Assembly (NCBI GenBank): GCA_019137255.1
Contig: WPDH01000063.1
Location: forward strand, 124,001 to 188,000
Origin: Corinectria fuckeliana
Lineage: Eukaryota; Ascomycota; Sordariomycetes; Hypocreales; Nectriaceae
Length of the DNA: 64,000 nt
Direction of reading: 5' to 3'
Position 1 is the first letter of the stretch, and each line of letters begins with the position of its first letter. Position numbers and translations under genes: made by a program. Under the pieces are notes generated by a model, which was not told the origin of the DNA, did not search any database, and saw only the letters and a list, made by a program, of their open reading frames with translations. Shown here piece by piece: positions 21,476 to 31,048 of this stretch.

Positions 21476-24400
21476 GTTATAAGCTTAATAGTAACTTTTT
21501 AAGTGAATTCTAGCTTTTAGTATTAATCTAGTATTATCTTTAATATTAGAAAAAGACTTATAAGTAACTAATTTCTCTTTTAGCTAAGTAATTACCTTTA
21601 AGGCCTTAAAATTCTAATTTAAGTGATTTATATAATTTAAAGTAATTTACTTACTAAGTACTTAGTGCACTTTTAGCTACTAATATAATAAATATAAATA
21701 GTATAAAAGTATTTTTAGACTTTCTTCTTAAGCTAAAAAAGGCTAAAAATTAGACCTTATAGCTAAAGTATATTTATACTCTAGCTATAATATGTAAAAT
21801 CTAGAAATATATTAGTTTAAGAACTATATTAGGTATTAATAATCTAGTATTAGACCTTATATTAGTTATTAATAAGAGAGACTTCTTTTTAAAGCCTAAA
21901 AGGCTAGATTCTTTAGGTATTAATAATAGTAAGAAAAAGGCTCTTACTATATAGATCTATTAGCTTAACCTTAAAGATTAGTAATAAGATTATAATATTA
22001 AGTAAGCTAATAATAATAGGCTATTTATACTTTAGCAGGTAAGATAAGATAAGAGCTTATAAGATAAGACTCTTAAGAAGAAAAAGCTAAATAAGCTTAA
22101 GATATTTATCTTAAAGACCCTCTTAAGTAGTTATACTATATATATTAGAAAAATATAAGATCTTAAGAAGATTATTAGCTATCTTAAGCTTTTTATTAAT
22201 CCTAAAGATAAGAATAATATCTATAGAGTTAAGATAAAGTTTTAAGCCTTAGTAATTAAGAAAAAGTTAAAAGATTAAAAAGCTTAGGCTAACTAGTTTA
22301 AGAAGGCTTAGAAGAATTATATTATATATAAGGTGATTACTATTAATAAGAAGAGGGCTAAAAGGGAGTTTCTAAAGGTAATAAAACTCTAGTAAGAGTT
22401 TTATTATACTTAAGATAAGCTTATTATAAGGCAGAAGAGTAAAAGTAAAAAGGTAAATAATCTACTTAAGATTATATACCTTTTTTATAATAATATAAGA
22501 AACAAAAAGTTAAATTCTTTTTAGGCTTACTTTATAATAGCTTTTAGGTTATTAAACTCTTCTTAGTTAAGCTAGCAGAATAAAACTATAAGTTAGAAGT
22601 ACTTTAGTTATAAAAGAAGATATCTTATATAAATATCTATATAGTAAGAAAGATATTTTAACTTTTTAGCCTTATATAAGAAGAAATATACCTTAGAGGG
22701 CTAAAACTTTTACCTTAGGCAGGATAAGACTCTTAAGAAGTAGTTTAATAAGTATCTAAAAGAGCTAAAAAAGGCTAATACTTAGACTCTAGTAAAAAAG
22801 GCAACTTATATACTAATTAGTAGTCTAAAAGAGAAGATAAAAATAATTACTATTACTTATTAAACCTCTCTTTTAAGTCTTATTTCTTATATAAATACCT
22901 TATATATAGCTATATATAATATAACTTTTATAAACCTTATAATTAGAGATATTACTATTTATAATTTTAGTATCTTATATTACTTTTTTAACTATATAAA
23001 CTAGTTCTCTAAAAAAGGCTTTAATTAGAAGGTTAAGAAGACTACTTATATAAGAGATAGTAAGATATTTATAAAAAGCTAAGATATAGTTAACCTAAGA
23101 GTTTAATACTTTAAGTTTTCTAAGAGTAGGCTTATTAGACTTAAGTATACTTACTATATACTAGAGATATATCTTAATATAATCTTAAGCTTTTAGATAT
23201 ATAGTAATAGTATTATTTAGGATTAGAAAGTAAAAGTCTTTTAGATAAAAAAATTATTTAAGATAGTAGCTTTTATATAGCTTTATATAGGCTAGTAAGT
23301 TATTTTAATAAGAGTATCTATTTAAAGCCTTCTAGTTATAATAGCCTTAAAGCTTAAGATAGTTCTTAAAGAGAATACTAAGCTTTAGTATTAATAATAT
23401 AGTTATATAAGATAGAAAGCTTTTAATTAGCTAGTCTTATTAAGTTTAAAAGTAAGAGTTAAAAGACCTTTTCTTAAGAAATATTAAGTTTATACTATAA
23501 TAAAAGTAATAATAATAGTCTTAAGAAAGTTTTTAGATTATATCTCTTAAGAGCCTAAAAAAGTAATAAATTATAATTTTTATTACTTTTTAGTACTTAT
23601 ATATAATAGCTACTATTATTAGGTCTTATTTATAAATATAATAATAAAAATATACTTTTTTTACCTTTTAAAGATAAAGTTAGATATTAGAAGTATATTT
23701 AGAAAGCTATAAGCTTAGCTATAAACTTAATATAGTCTTAAAATCTTACTCTTATAGTATAATAGTAAGAAGGCTCTTTTTACTAAAAAGAAAAAAAAGA
23801 TCTTTAAGAATAATAGTATAATTATTTATAAATCTATCTTATTAACCCTAATATAAAATAAGAGTGCTAAGATATTAGAAAGAATTATTAAGATTAAGAG
23901 TAAGATTATAATTAAGAAGTTAGAGCTCTTAGAAAAGCTTACCTTTAAGATATACTATATAGTAGTATACCTTCTTAACTATATATCTTATTAAAGGAAA
24001 AATCAGTAGGTAACCCTCTACTAGCTCTAGTAAGACTAGGTTAAGAATAATATTCTTATATATAGTTATATCTCTAAGAATATAAGGCTCTTATAGGTAT
24101 ATATTAAGATCTTTAAGTGCTTAGCCTACCTAATAACTATAGCTATCTTAGAATATATTAAGTTATATAAGTTTTTAAGCTTACTTATAAAGAGAGCTTA
24201 TATTAGGTATCTTATTAGCTATAAGAGTAAGTTATAATATATAATTTATATACTAGTAACTTAAGGTAAGAAGGTTATAATCTTTACTAATATATAGTTT
24301 AATAAGTAAAAATACTTTAATTTAAAATATAAAAAAGATATAAAGGCTTATAAGAAATATACTTATAAAATCCTAAACTAAACTAATATAAAAGAGGTTC

Positions 24401-27193
24401 TTAATAATAAAAATATTAATAAGAAAGATAGTCTTAATATAGTAGCTATAAAGTCTTTTTTAAACTCTATTAAGTTATAAATTTAAGTATTACTTATAAT
24501 ATCTCTAAGAGAGATATAATAGTAGAAAGAAGTCTAATATACTTAGTAATAATAATCTTAAACTAAGACTTTATAAGAAAAGAAAAGCACTCTTAAGATT
24601 AAAAGTACTAAAGTTATATCTAAAACTATTTTACTTTCTTCTTCTTCTACTAGGAGAGCTATAAGGTAAGTTAATTTTCTTAATAATATTTTATATTAGT
24701 CTAGCTTACTATATAAGATAGTAAGTATAATACTATTATATAATTTATCACTTAAGATTATAAATAATATCTTATTAGCTATATAAGCTAAAAATAGTAA
24801 TAACTTTATAAAACCTAATAATCCTATAGAGAGTTTAAGATTATAAGACTTATTAAATAATAATAGTTTAGTTAATATATAAATTATTATACTAAAATAG
24901 GTTAATAAGATATTAAGAGATAAAACAGATAGTAAGACTAATTTAAACTTATATAATAATCTTAATAATACCTCTTTTTAGTTACTAAAGGAATTATTAT
25001 AAAAGACCTAAAAAGATTATAACTAGCACTTTTAAAAAGCTAATATAATCTTTAGGTATTATAGTTAAAAGCTCTTAAAGAAAGCTCTTAAGATATAAAA
25101 ATAAAAAAAACTTAAAAAGTATACTAAGATAAAGCATATTATTAATATAACTCTTTTAAATATAAAAAGATATTTTCTTTATATTAGTATAATATTACCT
25201 ACTCTAAGGTTATATAAGCAGGTTATAACCTTTTTATAAGCATCTTAGTAATATATAAGCCTTCTTTTAGAGATTAAAAACCTAAAAGATAAAAAAGCCT
25301 ATAAGAAGGTTCTTATAAATAAGCTAGATAATAATATTTAGCTTATTAACCTTAAATAGGTGTTTATATATAAGGTTAATAAATAAGGCTATATAACACA
25401 CTTTAAAGCACACTTAGTAGCTTATAGTAATAAGTAAGATAAGAATAAAGCTAAGACTTATATATCTATCTTAGTATATAAGACTTTTTAGGTGATATAT
25501 ATAAAATACTATAAGAAAGACCTTAATATATATTAATATAATATTATTAATACTTTTATTAAAGCTTTACTAGGCAGAAAGGTTTATTATTACCTACTAC
25601 TAGAAATATTTAAAAAAAAGGTCTTTTTAAAACTTTTAAGAGCTATTTATAGCTTATAAATATTACTAAAGCTATAGTATAAGAATCTTATCTACTTTTT
25701 TACTAGTTAAAACTTTAAAGCCTATAAGAAAGACTCTTATATCTTTAAGTATAAAAAGCTTTTTATCTTCTTTTATATAAATAATATTATTATAATATAG
25801 CTAAAAGAGTTTAAAAGTAAATAGTAATAAGTTTATAATACTCTAATAATAAAATATTAGGTTAAGAACTTAAAAGAGTTATACTAGTTTCTAAGAATTA
25901 AGATTATTAGAGACTATATAGTAGGTTACTTTTAGCTCTCTTAGAAGTTATATATTTTAACTATAGCTAAAAAATTTAAGTTAGATAGTAAAAGACTAAA
26001 AGTTTATAAGAAAAGAATCTTTTTACTCTTATAGATTCTTATACTTATAATATATAAAGCTAGTTTTAGTCTTATCTTAAAGTATAAGATAAAAGTAAGT
26101 AGTATAAGCTATCTTATTAATACTATAAGGCCTAATATATCTTATATATTATTAAAGCTTAGTTAATTTAGTTATTAGTTAAGCCTTAAGTATAATAGAG
26201 TAGTAGAATAATATATTAGCTATCTTTATAATACTAGAAAGCTTTATATCTACTATATAGTAACTAAGAATTAGGAAAATCTCTTTATAGCTATAAATAT
26301 AGCTTTTAAAAACTACTTAATAACTAGAAAGTTCTTATAAGGCTAAATAGTTATACTATATAAGAGTCTTATTACTTAGAAGGCTATAAAGCAGAATATA
26401 ATTACTATATTTAGCATAAAAGCTAAGTTACTTACTTTTATAAGTATAGTTAAAAAATAGCTAGCCTTAGGTTAACTTTTTAAGAAGGTTAGTATTAAGA
26501 TTTAAAATATAGCTTAAATCTAGTATAATAATATTAATATAATCTACCTAATTATAAAACAGTTAGCTAAGCTAGTTATAAAGCTTTAGTATATTAATAT
26601 TTATTATTATTAGGTTTATAAGCTTATTTAGAAGAGTAAAGTTAAGATATCTTAGCTGCTTATAACTTAAATACTAGTAGATAGCCTTATAAAGCCTCTT
26701 TAGAATAGAAATATATAACTTTTATTATATAATTATAAATATATATAGCCTTAAATAAGACTATATAATAGGCCTAATAATACTTATAATTTTTTATATT
26801 ATCTTACTATTAAATTAGAAAAGAAAAACACTTAGAGGATTTTTTAGTTTTTAGCTTTATAATAATCTTATTTACTTTTAAGTTAAATAACTTATTAATA
26901 TAAAAAGAAGGTAAATAAGATTAGAAGTAATATTATTATATTACTTAGCTAAAAAGATCTTTAAAAAGCTTAAAAAATAGTATTAAGAAATAATTTTCTT
27001 ATATAGTTAATATCTTTTAGTCTTTTAATTTAATATTAAATAATTAGCTATACTAATTAGGCTACTTAACTAATATAATAAAATATAAGAGCTATAATCT
27101 TATAGTCCTATTAGGTATTAAGATATTAATATAATAGGTTAGTCTTATATATTAGAATTAGTAATATTATTATTATAATAATAAAAAGGTTAG

Positions 27194-29122
27194 TTATTTA
27201 TTTATTTATTTATATCTAATTTAGCTTATAGCTATCTAGTCTTTCTTCTAAGTAACTTAGACTAATTTATAATAAGAGGGAAAAACCCTAATAGTAAGCT
27301 ATAAGATAAAAAACCTCTTACTACTCTTACCTAAAAGGGGAGTAAGTTAGGCTTAGTATATATATATAGTAATATAAATTATAAGTAGGTTTACTTTATA
27401 AGAAAAGCTAATTATATACCTATAATAATAAGTTCTTATAAGGCTTAGCTTAAATTATATACTAAAATTTAATTAATCTTAAGTTAGGTTTAAGTTATTT
27501 ATACTACTTATTCTTATCCTCTTAGGTATTATTCTTATTACTAACTAGTATTAGTATACTTTCTCTAACTTTTAATAGTATTTACTCTCTTATTTAGTTA
27601 ATTAGTTTAAATACTATAAGAGTTAAACTTAGACTTAAGTCTAGTTTAGCCTAAGGCTGCTTTAAGAGCTATTTAAGCCCTCTCTAAGTAAGATGATTTA
27701 ATACTATAGTTAGTATTAGTATTAATATTATTATATCTTATAGTAAGTATACTATATATTTATACTACTTACTTAAGATACTAAACTATATAAGTCTCTT
27801 TATATAGGTATTTCTTATCTATTTTTACTCCTTTTATACTATATAGTATATATAAAACTATACTAAGTATATACTATTATAGTTATAATACACTAAAAAG
27901 ATCTTACTAGTAAAAATAAAGTATATTATATCTCTTATATAGTAAGCCTTCTTATAGTAGCTATACCTAGCTTATTCCTAATAGTACTATATAATATATT
28001 TAAAGTAAAAGCACTTAAAGTACTATCTAAGTTAAATCTCTTTTAAATAAGGCTTAGTTTAATAAACCTTTATAGTTATAATTATATCTTAGTTATAAAG
28101 TTTATTTATATCTGTTAGTTTAGTTAATAATATAACTAGTAACTAGTAAGATCTAACTATATAATAGCTTTATAATAGTTTTATAGTATATACTTTAATA
28201 CTATTTACTTATTAGATATCTACTATAAGGTTCTTAAGTAAGCCTTTTATATAGCTAGTTAAGACTCTCTTAGTAATTACTATAAACTACCTTAAGACCT
28301 AATATATACTTATATTAAAAATAATAAGAATTTAAGTATTATCTTTTAGGAGATTTATAATTAGTCTATAAAAGAGGACTATAATATCCCTACTAAAGAG
28401 ATAGTATAAGACTACTATAAGTAAGAGGTAACCTCTTAGGAGGGTATAGTTAATAATTATTATAGTATCTAATAGTATATAAGATATAATATTAGGAGTT
28501 ATACTAGGCGACCTAATAATAATCTCCCTACTAAGGCGAGAGGGGATTACCTTAGATAGTAGTACTATTAGGGATAAAAGTATTCTCTTATTATAAGCGA
28601 CTTAAGCTTAAGTTAGAGTCTTAATAGGTGTTTTCTAAAAGATAGCTAATACTACTTTTTTAATAGTAGTTATAATTATTTTTATAAGAGATAGTAAGAT
28701 TAGGATCTTACTACTTATATATTAGGTATAGCTTATAATAGTATTAGCTAAGATTACTATTATTCTCTAAACTAAGAGAAAAGCAGCTTTTAAGATAATT
28801 ACTTTAAGTTTATATTTAGTCTTAATAATAAGATTTTTAAATTAATTATAAGTTGTTTTTATACTAGGCTTAGCCTATAGTAAGAGTAGGTTTTATAGTA
28901 AAAAACTTTTCTTAAGAGAAGGAGAGGGATAGTTTATAATCTTAATATCCTCTATTTCGCTTAGCCTGCCTGTTATATATAATATAGTGATAATATAAGA
29001 GTAAAGAGAAGGTAAAAAAGGTTTATAAAGAAAGTTAGTTAGGTTAAAATAGATTTTAAGAGTATAACTAAGATATAGTAAGAGTAACTATTAAATATTT
29101 ATAAAAGGTTAAAAAAAAAAAA
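27194..29122 (-). mobile_element. Nested Tad-like non-LTR element fragment (ORF1), mutated
   Basis: Inside the 3' part of the copia element, the minus strand carries a different kind of gag-like reading. At about 27980-28025 it shows F-K-C-F-Y-F-K-Y-I-I spaced exactly as a CCHC zinc knuckle (C-x2-C-x4-H-x4-C) once TGC-to-TAC and CAT-to-TAT changes are allowed. A second, poorer knuckle follows. Upstream, at about 28430-28570, the stretch IPSRLSREIIIRSPS with ITPNI resembles ORF1 of fungal Tad/I-type LINEs. The segment has an (ATAA)n tail on its 3' side (plus strand 27194-27212). An 11-bp direct repeat AAAAAGGTTAG flanks it (27183-27193 and 29123-29133). No endonuclease or reverse transcriptase of its own is present, so it is a short or deleted copy. 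Confidence 0.6.
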
Positions 29123-29127
29123 AAAAA

Positions 29128-29205
29128 GGTTAGTTTAGTATAATAGTTAGAGCTACTATATATTATATAATTTTAAAACCCCTCTTAGTAACTAATATAA
29201 AACAC
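29128..29205 (+). other. Mutated tRNA-like sequence beside the LINE insertion
   Basis: GGTTAGTTTAGTATAATAG followed by TTAGAGC looks like the 5' half of a tRNA (A box TAGCTCAGTGTAATGGTTAGAGC) after C-to-T and G-to-A changes. A B-box-like TTTTAAAACCCC comes about 50 nt later. It follows a 17-base A run. It may be a relic of a tRNA gene or of a tRNA-derived SINE. Folding is too degraded to name the tRNA. Confidence 0.3.
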
Positions 29206-29514
29206 TAACTTAAAAGCCTAAAAAGAGTTAATTCTTATACTTTTACTAAATATAATAATAACCTTTTTCTCTTATTACCTTCTTTTTAAAGCTAGGATCT
29301 TATATAGTAACTCTAACTATTACCTTAAGATACTAGCTAGAGCTATTATACTTTTAGATTAATACTAAAATTTAATTTTAGCTCTAGTAAGAATTCTCTT
29401 ATTTTTAGAAGCTAAAAACACTAAGAAATTAGCTAGCTAGTACTATTAGATAGTTATAAATAGTCTTATTAGTTAGTTAGACTAACTACTCTTAGCAGCT
29501 AGTCTAAGAGAGTG

Positions 29515-29677
29515 TATTAGTAGTAGGACCACTAGTTAGGCCTACTATTAGGCACTATTCATATTTCTGCCTTAGATGCTAAGCATCTAGCGATAATAGC
29601 AATCCCCTTAGGGACTCACTATTCCCCCCCTTTTCCTAGCTTAGTACAGTTACATAATACACGCAGTCACATTAATA
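29515..29677 (+). repeat. Right LTR, 163 bp
   Basis: It starts TATTAGTAGTAGGACC, which is the left LTR start with three G-to-A changes, and ends CACATTAATA. The inner half is mutated and the outer 40 bases keep C residues (GTACAGTTACATAATACACG) that are T in the left copy. A purine-rich stretch (CTAAGAGAGTG) immediately upstream fits a polypurine tract. Confidence 0.92.
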
Positions 29678-29682
29678 GTAAC
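29678..29682. repeat. Target-site duplication GTAAC, right copy
   Basis: It matches 21308-21312 exactly and abuts the right LTR, fixing the element boundary. The next 94 bases lead to the tRNA-Arg gene. Confidence 0.75.
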
Positions 29683-29776
29683 ACTGCTAACAGCCCACCC
29701 TATAGCGGGGCCATAGAACATGCCAGCCTACCCCGAATATACCGCAATAACATCCCTGTCTCCCATCAACACCCTC

Positions 29777-29866
29777 GGCCGCGTGGCCTAATGGCTAAGG
29801 CGCTAGATTTCGGTTCACCGGGCTCAAATACTCTAGAGATTCCAGTTTCGAATACTGGCGTGGTCG
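29777..29866 (+). tRNA. tRNA-Arg (anticodon UCG) with 17-nt intron
   Basis: The sequence folds as a full tRNA. The acceptor stem GGCCGCG pairs with CGTGGTC (two G-U pairs), with discriminator G at 29866. The D arm is GCC...GGC. The anticodon stem CTAGA (29803-29807) pairs with TCTAG (29832-29836), and anticodon TCG is at 29810-29812. The T arm CCAGT/ACTGG has loop TTCGAAT. A short intron of about 17 nt (29814-29830) interrupts the anticodon loop one base 3' of the anticodon, the canonical site. The A box and B box are intact and show no RIP, although the retrotransposon ends only 99 bp upstream. Confidence 0.93.
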
Positions 29867-29875
29867 AAAGTTCAC

Positions 29876-29881
29876 TTTTTT
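29876..29881 (+). terminator. Pol III terminator after tRNA-Arg
   Basis: Six T residues begin nine bases past the mature 3' end, the standard RNA polymerase III termination signal. Confidence 0.8.
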
Positions 29882-29882
29882 G

Positions 29883-31048
29883 CCGTTTTAGAGAGGGAGT
29901 GTGCGATGGTGTAAATGTCAGGTTTTGAAATTTGTATGCTACTCTGGGACGCTCTGCCCTCCATTTGTCAAAGAGTTAGTAGCAGGTCCCCGGATACTGT
30001 TCTTACCCTTATTATGTGGCTGGCGGTGCAGATGGCTGCCTGTGCGCAGGACTAAGACTTCATATTGGCACCATTCTACCACCAGGCTACGATAACAGTA
30101 CAAGTTCTTTGAGTGGAGATTAGTAGGAGGTCTGTGATGCGATAATGGTGGGAAATATTGTGGTCCGCCGTCCAGGATAAAGAAGCCACTACTTCGTTTC
30201 CCCCGCGTCCCCTCCCGTTTGTTGGGCTCCCAGCTTGACATAAAGGGCTATGATTGGATCCTGGGGTGTCTCGCTTGAGCACTGTTATCAAGATGCACTT
30301 GTGCACTCGGCGGAGAGACGTGCCGAGCGCACAGGGCCGAGGCTTGGCAGGGCTTAATTCCATCGTGGGCCACTTGGCAGACCAGCCCTACGAGTCTAGT
30401 CACATCTTTTGTTGAACAGCCGCTTTAGTCAACTGATGAACGGCTTCCAGCACTGCTCGCTAAAAGCAAACGACACATCTGCAGCTGTGCCGTTGCCCTG
30501 CTTTGGCGGCGCAGCCTGATGGTCTTGGATTTGCTGGCCACGGTAGACCGAGACGGCCAGGCATGTTTCTCAATTGCGTGTGGGTGGTGCTGGCGCCGGA
30601 AGGCCTCGGAACGCCGCAGCCATCTCGCGCAGGATTGGCCGCAGAGACAAGCCATTGGTCTACTTTTAGTCCTACAGCTGGTCTAGATTGTCCGAGATTA
30701 GACTTCGTGTCCCACGAGCTGCCCCATGAGGACACTGCGCCCTTCAATAGTGACTCAGGTCGGGTTTAGCTCAGCCAAACGCGCTGGAAGCTGTCTGCCT
30801 CACCGTGTTGCGAGTGCATGTGTGTGCCTCGTGCGGCTGAATCATGCATATCCCTAGAGTGGAATGGACTCGCTCTAGACTCTGGACTTGCTAGCCGGGT
30901 TTCAGCTGTCGGGCAGGCAGCTCAAGTCAACTGTTAGTATGAAGAGCAAGCAGGCCCTCCCTTTGATGAATGAGCCTTTTTTCTCCATTCCCGCAGTCCC
31001 ATCACGCCCGTCCCTGCTGCTCCGCGCAGCCCAACGGCTCACGACAAG
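29883..31048. other. Intergenic and 5' flank of the Pro/Gln-rich gene
   Basis: No supported gene. Overlapping frames at 30425-30769 show no family features. Confidence 0.5.

Larger units (their letters stand above)
21313..29677 (+). mobile_element. Ty1/copia LTR retrotransposon, heavily RIP-mutated
   Basis: An 8365-bp element lies between two 163-bp LTRs and a GTAAC duplication. The interior is extremely AT-rich and full of stops, as expected after RIP, but protein echoes can be read on the plus strand. An integrase stretch sits at about 23830-24000 (SAKILERIIK, then YLLN, matching AERxxG...NRTP). Reverse transcriptase follows at about 25130-25810 (THFKAHLVAYSNK; LKLLRAIYSL; YINN at about 25775 in place of YVDD). 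RNase H-like sequence lies at about 26575-26710 (YINIYYY...DSLIKPL). Integrase upstream of reverse transcriptase is the copia order. Just after the left LTR, GTTATAAGCTT fits a mutated GTTATGAGCCC, complementary to the anticodon region of initiator tRNA-Met. The element cannot encode proteins now. About 1.9 kb of its 3' part is a nested insertion. Confidence 0.92.

Noticed and set aside
27700..28000. CCHC-like spacing as the copia element's own gag
   Set aside because: It lies on the opposite strand and after Pol, so it cannot be the copia gag; it was assigned to the nested element instead.
29678..29683. Alternative LTR end six bases further (GTAACA / GTTATA)
   Set aside because: It would give no target duplication and would overlap the primer-binding site; ending at ATTAATA gives a perfect GTAAC duplication.
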